Shown: positions 16,785 through 27,099, counted from the stretch's first letter. The stretch is 64,000 nucleotides of DNA from Maricaulis maris_C (GCF_049116555.1 NZ_JAGDYT010000001.1:496001-560000); one strand, 5' to 3'. Notes: generated from the sequence alone by a model not told the origin. Numbers and translations are program-made.

Positions 16785-17873
16785 CTAGCGCTCGTCGTCG
16801 TCCTCGTCGATTTCGACAATCACCACACGCTCGCCGCCATCGAGTTCGATGATGCGGCGTCCTTCGCCGTGGTGCAGGCGCTCGACGCGCATTTCGCGCT
16901 CCGCGCGACGGCCTTCATGGCGGCCATCATGACGCCCTTCCAGGCGGTCGGTCTCGAGACGGTTCAGCCAGTCAACCAGGTCGTCGCCGGTTTGCTCCTC
17001 ACCATCGATCCAGACACGGCGACGGCCATCATCTTCCTCAATCCGGATACTGCCGGTATCGCTGTCGCGAAGAATGTGACGCATGCGGTCTACATCAACG
17101 TGCCGGGCGTCCTCGCCGGCGCGCAGGATCTCAACCCGGGCGCGGGCCATGTCACGCTCGGCGCGAGCCATGTCACGGGTCGCACGCTCGATCTCGATGC
17201 GGGCCATGCGGCGGGCACCTTCCATCTCGACATGCGCGTCACGCAGCTCACGGCGGGTTTCACTCATGGCCTCGCGGATTTCCTCGCGGGCCTCACGCAA
17301 CTCGGCGCGGACCTCTTCCTGCTCTTCTGGTGTGAGGTCGTCCCAATCATCAGAGTGGACGATGCGGTTTTCGTCGAGGCCGGACAGGGCCAGCTCGAGC
17401 GACTGCATCACGCCTTCCTCGATACCCTCGACATTCATGTCGATGACCATCCGTGCGACGTGGTTTTCCATCTCGGCGAGATGCTCGGCACGCTCGGCCA
17501 TGTGAAGCTGGATTTCGCGTCCCATGCGGGCGTGATTGCCCTCGATGACACGGATGTCCATGCCGTCGATCACCACGACACCGTCATTCGCGACATCAAC
17601 CAACTGGCCATCGACGCGAACGGCACCGTTCGCGATCTCGATCCGCTGACCATCAATCTCGATGATCGATTCCTCGCCATCACGATCGATATGGATGGTG
17701 CGATCGCCATCGGCGCCACGGATTTCAACGATCTGCCCATCACCGCCGACAAAGGTGGCCTGGCTGTCACTGGTCACATGAATGCGGGTCTGGCGGACAT
17801 GATCGTCATCCAGCGCATAGGCTGCGGCCCCGGTCATGGCGAGGGCAACGCCCGCCATCAGAAATTTTTTCAT
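16785..17873 (-). CDS. Periplasmic charged coiled-coil protein of unknown function
   Basis: The product has 362 residues with a signal peptide (MKKFLMAGVALAMTGAAAYA). Residues about 25-120 contain short beta-like repeats with Gly-Asp turns (GGDGQIVEIRGADGDRTIHI and similar). Residues about 150-260 form a long, highly charged helix with many Glu-Arg pairs and heptad-like Met/Ala positions. The C-terminus is His/Arg/Glu-rich and ends in an acidic tail (DEDDDER). I recognise no family. The layout suggests a structural or binding protein of the periplasm. It is divergent from the NagZ-like gene across 207 bases in which I see nothing notable. Confidence 0.75.
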   Translation of the reverse strand: MKKFLMAGVALAMTGAAAYALDDDHVRQTRIHVTSDSQATFVGGDGQIVEIRGADGDRTIHIDRDGEESIIEIDGQRIEIANGAVRVDGQLVDVANDGVVVIDGMDIRVIEGNHARMGREIQLHMAERAEHLAEMENHVARMVIDMNVEGIEEGVMQSLELALSGLDENRIVHSDDWDDLTPEEQEEVRAELREAREEIREAMSETRRELRDAHVEMEGARRMARIEIERATRDMARAERDMARARVEILRAGEDARHVDVDRMRHILRDSDTGSIRIEEDDGRRRVWIDGEEQTGDDLVDWLNRLETDRLEGRHDGRHEGRRAEREMRVERLHHGEGRRIIELDGGERVVIVEIDEDDDER

Positions 17874-18080
17874 TGCTGCTATCCCTCTTCGTTATGACGC
17901 AAATGTGATCGGTCCAGCCTTACGACGTTCCTGTTCGGGCCTAAAATATTTGTCACCTGAGGCGACGGTCCCGATCGCGGCCTGCCGACGCGGGTCAGGG
18001 CTGACGTGACGCCCATACTTGCCACCGGTCGGGTCGATCCGCATGCTCCGGGGCGGGGAATAGGCAAGGAATAGCGGATC

Positions 18081-19199
18081 ATGGATCGTCGTCGCGTATT
18101 GCAATCAGGACTCGCCGCCACGTTGATGGCCACTGCGGGACCGGCCGCTCAGGCGCGCATGCGTGCCAGTCTGCGCGAACAGCTCGATCGACCGCTGGCT
18201 GACCGGGTCGGTGACATGTTGCTGCTGGGCTTCATCGGCTCGCACAATGAGACCGAAGGTGCCGACATCATCAATGCCCATCTCGCCGCCAATCGGATCG
18301 GCGGGGTTTTGTTCCTGCGCCATAATGTGCGGTCGCGGGAAGGAGCAGAGGGCTCGGCGGCGCGTTTTCTCGCCACGCGTCCGGGTGCCTGGATGGCGAT
18401 TGACCAGGAGGGCGGTCTGGTCCAGCGCCTGTCACGGGATCTGGGCTACACCCATCTGCCCCGCGCCATGCAGGTCGCCGAAGCGCGCACACCGCAAGGC
18501 GCCGGCGATCTCTACCGCCTCGGCGCCGGAGAATTCCGTGCGGCCGGCTTCAACATGAACCTGGCACCCGTTGCCGATCTCCACGATCCGGACAATGCGG
18601 TCATCGGGCGGCATGGCCGCGCCTATGGTACGGACGGCGACACGATCGCCGCCTATGCCTCGGCCTTCATCGACGCCTTCGAGGCCGAGGGCGTTGCGTG
18701 TGCGATCAAGCATTTCCCCGGGCATGGCCGCTCGCGCGGAGACAGCCACGACGGTTTCGTCGATATCTCCGACAGCTGGAGCGAGGCCGAGCTGGCACCG
18801 TTCCGCGAACTCATCAACCAGGGGCGTGCGCATTTGATGATGGGCGGGCATCTGACCAATCGCCAGCTCGACCCCAGTGGCGAACCGGTGACTTTCTCGG
18901 CGCCGGTCCTGAATGATTTGCTGCGCCGAGAGCTAGGCTTTACCGGTGTCGTCATGACCGATGATCTGGACATGGGCGCGATCCGCGAGAATTACAGCCA
19001 GCGCGAAGCCGTGTTGCGCTCGATCGAGGCCGGCAATGACATGATCATGCTGTCCAACTCGGCCGCGCCCGACGCCGAACTGCCGCAGCGTATTGTCGGT
19101 TGGGTCGAGGCCGCCATCGCCGAAGGGCGTCTGACCGAGCACCGGATCAACCAGTCGGTCGCCCGGCTGGCTGTGCTGAAGGCGCGGGTCGGGCTTTAG
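18081..19199 (+). CDS. NagZ-like beta-N-acetylhexosaminidase, GH3 family
   Basis: The product has 372 residues. The GH3 N-acetylglucosaminidase signature KHFPGHGRSRGDSH is at 210-223, with the Asp-His general acid/base pair typical of NagZ, and the nucleophile Asp is in VVMTDDLDM (about residue 294). MAIDQEGGLVQRL and RAYGTD are further NagZ landmarks. Unlike the cytosolic E. coli enzyme it begins MDRRRVLQSGLAATLMATAG, a Tat-like (RR) or Sec signal, so it probably works in the periplasm on peptidoglycan fragments. It overlaps the convergent beta-lactamase-like gene by 4 bases. Confidence 0.85.
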   Translation: MDRRRVLQSGLAATLMATAGPAAQARMRASLREQLDRPLADRVGDMLLLGFIGSHNETEGADIINAHLAANRIGGVLFLRHNVRSREGAEGSAARFLATRPGAWMAIDQEGGLVQRLSRDLGYTHLPRAMQVAEARTPQGAGDLYRLGAGEFRAAGFNMNLAPVADLHDPDNAVIGRHGRAYGTDGDTIAAYASAFIDAFEAEGVACAIKHFPGHGRSRGDSHDGFVDISDSWSEAELAPFRELINQGRAHLMMGGHLTNRQLDPSGEPVTFSAPVLNDLLRRELGFTGVVMTDDLDMGAIRENYSQREAVLRSIEAGNDMIMLSNSAAPDAELPQRIVGWVEAAIAEGRLTEHRINQSVARLAVLKARVGL

Positions 19200-20335
19200 T
19201 CCGCGGAGCCTGTCAGCGCTTCCAGCAAGATCTGTCGCGCCAGCTGACCCGCGATGTCGGGGCGGTCGCGGTTCACATGGACAATGATGGTCGCATCCTG
19301 GCTCAGAAGCCGGATGGCGATCGTGCCGTAGCCGGCAATCGAGCCGCCATGGGTGACCGCTGTGAAACCCAGCGGGTGTTCAACATAGGTCGGGCCAAGC
19401 GCGCGATACCGACCTTCGCCGCGATCATAGAGATCCGACATCATCGATGCGCCGATGGCCTGCAGGCGACCATCTTCGGCGAAGACAGCCGCGAGGAAGT
19501 CCGCCAGTTCGTCCGCGGTTGTGAAGATGCCGCCATCCGGGCCGTTGTTCTCCAGCAGCTCATACACATCCTGTTCGGGATCCAGCACGCTGCCATAGCC
19601 GTGAATCCGGTCGCGCGGATCGAACTGGATATTGTACCCGGTTGCCACCAACCCCAGCGGCGTGAACACGAATTGGTGGTAGAGGCTGTCCAGTGTCTGG
19701 CCGGTCACCGCTTCGGCGGCCAGGGCCAGGTACTGATAGTTGGTGTTGGAATAGGCGTGTTGGGTTCCCGGCGGGAAATCGGCTGGTGCGCCGCGGATAT
19801 GGGCGAGCGCTCGGTCTGCCGTGTTGCCTTCAACAGCATTCACCTGGGCAAACCAGCTGTCATCATAATAGTCGGGAATGCCGCTTGTGTGATTGAGGAG
19901 CTGGCGGATCGTGGCCTGATCTGCGTTCGCCACGCCCTCCAAGAAATGGGGGGCGACGAGATCGACGAGGGACATGTCCAGCGACAGGTCTCCGTTCAGG
20001 ATCAGCTGATGGACCACCGCGGCGGTGTGGAGCTTGCCGATGCTCGCGGCGCGCAACAGGAATGTGGTCTCCATCGCGAGCCCGGTTTCCCGATCGGCCA
20101 GACCGCGGGCGATGGACACGCGCTCGCCCGCAATGTCCAGCAGCACGATTGCGCCGGGAATGTCGTTTTCCGCCAGAGCCGTGTCGATGCGCTCGACAAT
20201 CCGCCCGGCGTGCGACGCCCGCACGTCGGATGTCTGAGGGTCGGATGCCTGAGGGTCGGCCGGTTGGGCGTTGGAACATCCGGCGCAAAAGGCCGCGACA
20301 AGGGTGGCCCGGATCACATCAATAACGCAACGCAC
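19196..20335 (-). CDS. Serine beta-lactamase-fold hydrolase (class C/esterase-like), probable lipoprotein
   Basis: The product has 379 residues. I chose a GTG start because AGGAGA lies exactly 6 bases upstream and inside an alternative longer frame. The N-terminus has a hydrophobic stretch ending FCAGC, a plausible though not ideal lipobox. Catalytic motifs: S98-I-G-K101 (SxxK), YSNTN (YxN), and THGGSIAGYG in place of KTG. The family includes class C beta-lactamases, DD-peptidases and esterases. The linker after the Cys has a short duplicated ASDPQ/TSDP-type repeat. The Lrp-like regulator is divergent. Confidence 0.8.
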   Translation of the reverse strand: MRCVIDVIRATLVAAFCAGCSNAQPADPQASDPQTSDVRASHAGRIVERIDTALAENDIPGAIVLLDIAGERVSIARGLADRETGLAMETTFLLRAASIGKLHTAAVVHQLILNGDLSLDMSLVDLVAPHFLEGVANADQATIRQLLNHTSGIPDYYDDSWFAQVNAVEGNTADRALAHIRGAPADFPPGTQHAYSNTNYQYLALAAEAVTGQTLDSLYHQFVFTPLGLVATGYNIQFDPRDRIHGYGSVLDPEQDVYELLENNGPDGGIFTTADELADFLAAVFAEDGRLQAIGASMMSDLYDRGEGRYRALGPTYVEHPLGFTAVTHGGSIAGYGTIAIRLLSQDATIIVHVNRDRPDIAGQLARQILLEALTGSAD

Positions 20336-20391
20336 GGCAGGTCTCCTGATCAATAAGCGGTCAGGCTAGCCCAACCTGCCAGGTTTTAATC

Positions 20392-20425
20392 GGCGAATTC
20401 CGCACTTGAAATGGCGAATTTCGCC
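20392..20425. promoter_or_regulatory. Two-site operator candidate in front of the Lrp/AsnC gene
   Basis: GGCGAATTCCGC (20392-20403) and GGCGAATTTCGCC (20413-20425) are near-identical, each nearly palindromic, and start 21 bases apart, i.e. two helical turns. They sit in the divergent spacer between the hydrolase and the regulator, ending 15 bases before the regulator ATG. Lrp/AsnC proteins often autoregulate through repeated sites on one DNA face. Confidence 0.55.
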
Positions 20426-20440
20426 ACATAGGCTGGGGCC

Positions 20441-20905
20441 ATGGATATTGACGCGTTCGACCGGGCCTTGTTGGCCCTGGTGCAGGTGGACAACCGGCTT
20501 CCCAACCGTGAGATCGCGGCGCGTATCAACCTGTCTGAAACCGCCGTCCGGCGTCGATTGGATCGGTTGCGAGCGTCTGGCCTGATCTGCGGCGATGTCG
20601 CGCTTCTCGATCGTGATGCCCTGGGCCAGACCCTGATCGTATCCGTCGTCTTTGCCGATGACACGCCGGCGAACCATATCGGATTTCGTACGCGCATGCT
20701 GGCGCAAAACTGCGTGACGCAATGCTATTCCATCGCCGGCGAAGTTGATTTCATCATCCACGTCCACGCCACCAGCCTGCGCGATTTCGAGGCATGGGCG
20801 GAACAGCATCTGTTGGGCGACCCCGGTATCCGCCGATACGAGACATCGGTGGTGTTCACCACACACAAATTCTCGACTGCCATCCCGATATCGGAGACGG
20901 CCTGA
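20441..20905 (+). CDS. Lrp/AsnC family transcriptional regulator
   Basis: The product has 154 residues, standard for the family. The N-terminal helix-turn-helix DIDAFDRALLALVQVDNRLPNREIAARINLSETAVRRRLDRL is followed by the RAM effector domain (GQTLIVSVVFADD through VDFIIHVHATSLRDFEAWAEQHL). Such regulators sense amino acids. The divergent hydrolase and the paired sites in the spacer make both the regulator itself and the hydrolase likely targets. Confidence 0.92.
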   Translation: MDIDAFDRALLALVQVDNRLPNREIAARINLSETAVRRRLDRLRASGLICGDVALLDRDALGQTLIVSVVFADDTPANHIGFRTRMLAQNCVTQCYSIAGEVDFIIHVHATSLRDFEAWAEQHLLGDPGIRRYETSVVFTTHKFSTAIPISETA

Positions 20906-20956
20906 CGGTTTTGGTCATTCGTACAGGCGTTGCGCTCTGGCTTTTTGCCGGCGGTG

Positions 20957-20993
20957 AAGCCGGGACGAAGGCCGTGGGCCCGTCCCGGCTTTC
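20957..20993. terminator. Hairpin between convergent Lrp and S9 peptidase genes
   Basis: AAGCCGGGACG pairs perfectly with CGTCCCGGCTT across a 13-base loop; a short T stretch follows on the plus strand. It is placed to end the regulator transcript and perhaps the peptidase transcript from the other side. Confidence 0.65.
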
Positions 20994-21005
20994 AAGCTTG
21001 CGGGC

Positions 21006-22973
21006 CTATTCGGCAGGGGTGTCGCCGGCCCCACGCAGATAGGTGTCGAGGAAGCCCAGATAGGCTTCTGACGCCGTGATACGGTTCTCGCGGCGACGGA
21101 ATCCGTGCCCTTCATCGGGGAAGAGGACATATTCGACCGGAACACCATTGGCGCGCACGGCTTCGACCAGCTCGTCGCTCTCGACCTGCAGAACGCGCGG
21201 ATCATTGGCACCCTGGATGACCAGCATCGGACGGATCACGTTCTCGGCGTGGAAGAGGGGTGAGATGGCGTGGTGACGCTCCGCATCGGTGGCCGGGTCG
21301 CCCATCTCGTCATACAACGCTTCGCGGAAGCTCTCCCACCAGGGTGGAATGGACGCCAGGGTCCGCTCCCAGTTGGTGACGCCGAAGATATTGATCCCGA
21401 CCTCGAAGGCTTCCGGGTGGAAGGTGAGGGCGGCAGCGGTCATGTAACCGCCATAGGAGCCACCGATCACGCCGACCTCGTCGGCATTGACCCAGTCTTG
21501 TGTCCGCAGCCAGTCACCGGCGGCGACGATGTCGCGCAGATCTTCCTCGCCATGGCGGCGATCATCCATGTGGAAGAAGGTCTTCCCGTAGCCGGACGAG
21601 CCGCGATTATTGGCGGCGTAGACGGCATAGCCATGATTGACAAGGTGCTGGATGGTGGCGGAATAACCGATCCGGCTCTGACCGCCCGGGCCGCCATGGA
21701 CCCAGACCAGGGCCGGGACCGGATTGTCGGCGCTTGCCCCGTGTGGGCGATAGAGGATGCCGGGGATTTCCAGCCCGTCGAAGCTCTCGAAGCGGACCAC
21801 TTGCGCGTCGACCATCTCGTCTTCCGTGACCGCCGGGTTGAGGGCATTGGTCAGTTGAGCGTGGTCCTGGCTGGCCAGATCGACAACGTGAAGATTTGAC
21901 GGCGAGGTGGCCGAGTTGATCAGGAAGGCGATCCGGCTTTCGTCGCGCGAAAAGCGGACCGAATTGATGTCGCCAGCGGGAAGCTCGGGCAGGGCCAGCG
22001 TATCGCCGCTCTGCGCATCCAGAATGGTCACTTCGGTGCGGGCATCGGCATTGATGCCGGAGACACGATAGCGTCCAGTGTCGGAATAGATCACGAACTG
22101 GACGTCCCAGTCGGCCTCGATCAGAGGCGCAGTGGAGCCGTCGGCCAGATCATAGGTCCAGGCCTGGTTGAATTCGCCATGCTCGTCCGTGGCATAGACC
22201 AGCTGGGAGCTGTCCGGGGTGAAGGTGTAGACGCCATGCGCGATATTGCCCTCATGGGCCGTGATCACGCTGGGCTCGGTCTCGCCGGAGGCCAAGTCGA
22301 GCAACAGGATGTCGCTGTCGGCGGACGTCCGGTTGCGCACCAGCGCCAGCCAGCGGCCATCCGGGCTGATATCGCCAATCTGCAGCGCGTCGTCATTCTG
22401 GAACACAAAGCCACTTTCATAGCTCAGCGTGTCATAGGCGTAGATGTCCATCGCGCTCTGGTCGCGCTCATTGGTCATCAGCCACATGTCATTGCCGTTG
22501 GGTGCCCAGCCGAGGAATTGCGCGCGGACCTCCTCGCCCGGCGTGATGTCGTTGAGCCGACCATCCAGCTCGCGCACGAAGATGTGGGAGATTTCATTGC
22601 CGCCGCTATCGGCGGTCACCACGGCACGGTCATCGGTGGGGAACCAGGACACGGCGTAGGTGGCATTGGTCTCGGAGGTGGTCAGGGCCTCGCGCCCGCC
22701 AGTTGCCGGGTCGACCGCATAGGCGTTGAAAACGCCGGTCTCGTCCGAGGAGATAAGGACTCGGCTGTCGTCGGACGACCAGGCGAAGCCGGCCGAGGAG
22801 GCCATGCCGAAACTGGTGGTCTGGTGGAAGGTGGCCGCATCGTGCGTCTGGCGCTCGACGGTAGTGGAGGTGGCGCCGTCGGTGCCCGCTTCCGTCGCGG
22901 CTTGGTCCGGTGCCGGCTGGCAGGCCGCCGTGACGATCAGGCCACTCATGGCCAACACAATGCGCAATGTCAT
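21006..22973 (-). CDS. S9 family peptidase (prolyl oligopeptidase/acylaminoacyl peptidase type), lipoprotein
   Basis: The product has 655 residues. The ATG is preceded by GGGGGAAG and opens a lipoprotein signal (SGLIVTAACQPAP). Residues about 60-390 form a TolB/WD-like beta-propeller (repeated DSSQLVYATD, DGRWLALVRN blocks). The alpha/beta-hydrolase domain has GGSYGG with Ser506, Asp591 in GANDPR and His623 in DEGHGF. These enzymes cleave short peptides, often at Pro or acylated N-termini. Anchoring in the envelope suggests peptide scavenging, fitting the many TonB/peptidase genes of this lineage. Confidence 0.9.
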   Translation of the reverse strand: MTLRIVLAMSGLIVTAACQPAPDQAATEAGTDGATSTTVERQTHDAATFHQTTSFGMASSAGFAWSSDDSRVLISSDETGVFNAYAVDPATGGREALTTSETNATYAVSWFPTDDRAVVTADSGGNEISHIFVRELDGRLNDITPGEEVRAQFLGWAPNGNDMWLMTNERDQSAMDIYAYDTLSYESGFVFQNDDALQIGDISPDGRWLALVRNRTSADSDILLLDLASGETEPSVITAHEGNIAHGVYTFTPDSSQLVYATDEHGEFNQAWTYDLADGSTAPLIEADWDVQFVIYSDTGRYRVSGINADARTEVTILDAQSGDTLALPELPAGDINSVRFSRDESRIAFLINSATSPSNLHVVDLASQDHAQLTNALNPAVTEDEMVDAQVVRFESFDGLEIPGILYRPHGASADNPVPALVWVHGGPGGQSRIGYSATIQHLVNHGYAVYAANNRGSSGYGKTFFHMDDRRHGEEDLRDIVAAGDWLRTQDWVNADEVGVIGGSYGGYMTAAALTFHPEAFEVGINIFGVTNWERTLASIPPWWESFREALYDEMGDPATDAERHHAISPLFHAENVIRPMLVIQGANDPRVLQVESDELVEAVRANGVPVEYVLFPDEGHGFRRRENRITASEAYLGFLDTYLRGAGDTPAE

Positions 22974-23048
22974 CAATCTTCCCCCGAAAGTGTGAGGGCG
23001 CCATGGTGGTCCTTCCTCGGTTGAATGCAACAGCAAACGAAAAAGATC

Positions 23049-23093
23049 GTCCCATCGGGACGGCCCTGCAGGTACGCTGTTTTTCGATGGGAC
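23049..23093. repeat. Inverted repeat in the S9 peptidase/beta-lactamase-like spacer
   Basis: GTCCCATCG (23049-23057) and CGATGGGAC (23085-23093) are perfect 9-base inverted arms. The left arm continues as CCCATCGGGACGGCCC, a 16-base string that recurs in the groEL terminator repeats about 1.65 kb away. The rest of this 298-base spacer (22974-23271) shows nothing further I can support. Confidence 0.4.
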
Positions 23094-23271
23094 AAGCACC
23101 CAAGGTAAATGTCCCGGCCTTGAAGTCCCAAGCGACAGCCGGTGAAGGATTGGATCGGGTATTGTCCCGGGCATGAAAACTGCCGCGACGGCGAAGTGGC
23201 AGCCTCAACTCGATTGTCGACAAGTCGGGTGGGGCGGGGCAGGTTCAACGTTTGAGACAAGCGGGGAAATC

Positions 23272-24501
23272 ATGCTGTCACCACGGAAAATTCTTGCCGG
23301 AACCGTCTTGAGCGCGGGTCTTTTGGGTTCGGCGTGCGCTGTCGAGCCGGAGCTGAATGCCTGCCAACTGGATGAGGCGGCATTGAGCGATGCGATTGCG
23401 CGCTCGGAAGCGTGGATTGACGGGTATTTCTCGCTGGTGGAGACGATTGCGGGCGGGGATCATCACGGAACCAGCGTGGCAGTCAGTGCTTGTGGGCAGA
23501 TCGTTTGGCAGGCCGGGTTCGGCTTTGCCGATATCGAGGCGGAAACGCCGGTGACGATTGATACGCTGTTTCGCGCGGGCAGTGTCGCCAAGACGCTGAC
23601 CTCGCCGCTTCTGGTCCAGGCCGAGGCGCGCGGTGAGCTGGATCTGGACGCGGACATCCGGATGTATTTTCCGGCCTTTCCGCCAAAGGAGCATGAGTTT
23701 TCGACACGCCAACTGGCGGGCCACACTGCGGGGATCCGCCACTATTCGGGCGATGAGTTTGCCAGCAATGTCGCCTACGACACCGTCTCCGACGGACTGG
23801 TGATCTTTCAGGATGATCCACTCGAGTTCGAGCCGGGCACCCAATTTTCCTATTCCAGCTATGGCTGGAATCTGTTGAGCGCCGTGGTCGAGGGGGCGAC
23901 GGGCCGGGACTATCTCGACTTGATGCAAACGGATGTGTTTGATCCAGCCGGTATGGACAGCACATTTGCCGAGGGGCGCGCGGACACACCTGACGGACAG
24001 GTGACCTACTATCTCTATGATCAGCAGGATCAGACTTTGGCCGTCGCGCCGCCGGTCAACAATTCACTCAAATGGGCGAGTGGCGGTTTTGTTTCGACGC
24101 CGACCGATTTGCTGCGCTTCGGTCTGGCGATGGAGGATGGCACCCTGGTGTCTCCTGAAGCCTATGAAGCCATGCGCGAAACGATGCATACGACTGATGG
24201 CACGGCCACCAATTACGGCCTGGGCTGGGCAATCGACATGATTCCGCGCCAGCTACAGGGAACGGCCCAGATTTATTCCCAAGAGGATGTCGCCCGAACC
24301 ACGGCGATCTTTGACGGCATGATCAGCTATGGGCATACCGGCGGCTCCATGGGCAGTACGACGGTTTTCCTCACGGCGCAGGATGACGACACGGCCTTCA
24401 CAGTGGCCGCGATGAGCAATTCGGGTATCGGTCCGGCCTATGCGGTGTCGGTATTGGGAGAGTTTGTGGCCGCGTCGCAGGCGGCTCGAGCCGAAGACTA
24501 G
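23272..24501 (+). CDS. Serine beta-lactamase-fold hydrolase, exported
   Basis: The product has 409 residues, starting at the ATG preceded by GGGGAA. The N-terminus KILAGTVLSAGLLGSAC is a signal with a possible but weak lipobox. Motifs: S104-V-A-K107 in FRAGSVAKTLT, the tyrosine motif YSSYGWN, and YGHTGGSMG near the C-terminus. It is distantly similar in layout to the product at 19196-20335, but the two are on opposite strands around the S9 peptidase. Function could be DD-peptidase, esterase or D-aminopeptidase; beta-lactam resistance cannot be inferred. Confidence 0.82.
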   Translation: MLSPRKILAGTVLSAGLLGSACAVEPELNACQLDEAALSDAIARSEAWIDGYFSLVETIAGGDHHGTSVAVSACGQIVWQAGFGFADIEAETPVTIDTLFRAGSVAKTLTSPLLVQAEARGELDLDADIRMYFPAFPPKEHEFSTRQLAGHTAGIRHYSGDEFASNVAYDTVSDGLVIFQDDPLEFEPGTQFSYSSYGWNLLSAVVEGATGRDYLDLMQTDVFDPAGMDSTFAEGRADTPDGQVTYYLYDQQDQTLAVAPPVNNSLKWASGGFVSTPTDLLRFGLAMEDGTLVSPEAYEAMRETMHTTDGTATNYGLGWAIDMIPRQLQGTAQIYSQEDVARTTAIFDGMISYGHTGGSMGSTTVFLTAQDDDTAFTVAAMSNSGIGPAYAVSVLGEFVAASQAARAED

Positions 24502-24544
24502 ACGGCGACGGGTCGCTGTTCGGGCCATCTCTCATGAAATGAAA

Positions 24545-24573
24545 AAGGCCGCCCCGTTTCCGGAGCGGCCTTC
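24545..24573 (+). terminator. Intrinsic terminator of the beta-lactamase-like gene
   Basis: AAGGCCGC...CCG pairs with CGG...GCGGCCTT around a TTT loop with one internal mismatch, followed by a T-containing stretch, 43 bases after the stop codon. Confidence 0.65.
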
Positions 24574-24601
24574 ATCATAACGTTCGAGCATGGCTCAGGC
24601 G

Positions 24602-24982
24602 GATGATTGCATCATGCCACCCCCGCAGACCGGCTTGCCGGTCTGCTCACCTTTCGATGATGGGCGGATTCATGGGGGCATGGCCAAAAGAAAAGGGCCG
24701 CCCCATCGGGACGGCCCATTCCTTTGTTCGGTCAGGTGACCGGCATGATTACATCATGCCGCCCCCGCAGACCGGCTAGCCGGTCTGCTCACCTTTCGAT
24801 GATGGGCGGCTTTATGATGTTTGTTACATCATGCCGCCCATGCCACCCATTCCGCCCATGCCGTCCGGCTTGCCGGACGGCTCGCTTTTGATGATGGGCG
24901 GATTCATGGGGGCATGGCCAAAAGAAAAGGGCCGCCCCATCGGGACGGCCCATTCCTTTGTTCGGTCAGGTGACCGGCATGA

Positions 24983-24999
<17 letters not shown>
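24602..24999. repeat. groEL-tail and terminator repeats with nested hairpins
   Basis: The 480-base gap downstream of groEL is built from copies of its own 3' end. A 110-base unit at 24656-24765 is repeated without a mismatch at 24890-24999; the second copy includes the real groEL stop, terminator and last codons. Further partial copies of the CATCATGCCGCCC tail start near 24611 and 24828. Three perfect hairpins with the common centre CCGGCTTGCCGG or CCGGCTAGCCGG are inserted at 24623-24644, 24767-24788 and 24861-24880, each followed by GATGATGGGCGG. Confidence 0.85.
24925..24955 (-). terminator. Intrinsic terminator of groESL
   Basis: On the minus strand GGGCCGTCCC pairs with GGGGCGGCCC around a 3-base loop and is followed by TTTT. 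It lies about 30 bases after the groEL stop codon. An identical second copy exists at about 24691-24721 because of the 110-base duplication. Confidence 0.8.
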
Positions 25000-26638
<1,639 letters not shown>

Positions 26639-26691
26639 TGGAATATATCCGTTCTTCTAGCTTGTGAGGGGTGTTCTATCGGGTGTGCGGC

Positions 26692-26979
26692 TTACGCCAT
26701 CACGCCGAGAATGTCGGACTCTTTCATGATCAGCAGCTCGACACCGTCAACGGTGACTTCGGTGCCGGACCATTTGCCGAACAGGATGCGATCGCCGGCC
26801 TTGACGTCGAGCGGACGCACGGAACCATCTTCCTTGATCGCGCCGCCGCCGATGGCGACAACTTCGCCTTCTTGCGGCTTTTCCTTGGCCGTATCCGGGA
26901 TGATGATCCCGCCCTTGGTCGTGGACTCTTCTTCGACGCGCTTCACCAGCACGCGGTCGTGCAGAGGACGAAAAGTCAT
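26692..26979 (-). CDS. groES: Co-chaperonin GroES (10 kDa)
   Basis: The product has 95 residues with the typical start MTFRPLHDRVLVKRVEEE, the mobile loop TTKGGIIIPDTAKEKPQEG and the end MKESDILGVM. It caps the GroEL ring. It is the first gene of the operon, with a CIRCE element and a heat-shock-like promoter upstream. Confidence 0.98.
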   Translation of the reverse strand: MTFRPLHDRVLVKRVEEESTTKGGIIIPDTAKEKPQEGEVVAIGGGAIKEDGSVRPLDVKAGDRILFGKWSGTEVTVDGVELLIMKESDILGVMA

Positions 26980-27034
26980 CTTTGTCTATCTCCAAACAGA
27001 GGACTGAAGGTTTCTGGCACTCATCAGGAGGGAG

Positions 27035-27061
27035 TTGGCACTCGCCCCTTCCGATTGCTAA
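27035..27061 (-). promoter_or_regulatory. CIRCE operator (HrcA site) of groESL
   Basis: On the minus strand the sequence is TTAGCAATC, 9 bases, GAGTGCCAA. The consensus is TTAGCACTC-N9-GAGTGCTAA, so the spacing is exact and only two bases differ. It lies about 55 bases before the groES ATG. It implies repression by HrcA, whose gene is not in this window. Confidence 0.88.
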
Positions 27062-27070
27062 CAGCCGCGG

Positions 27071-27099
27071 AGATAGGAGTTCATCCACGACCCGTCAAG
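27071..27099 (-). promoter_or_regulatory. Heat-shock-type promoter of groESL
   Basis: On the minus strand CTTGACG, 13 bases, then CTCCTATCT. This fits the alphaproteobacterial RpoH pattern (CTTGAAA ... CCCCATNT) while also resembling a housekeeping -35. It lies directly upstream of CIRCE, the usual arrangement in Caulobacter-type groESL operons. Confidence 0.6.
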
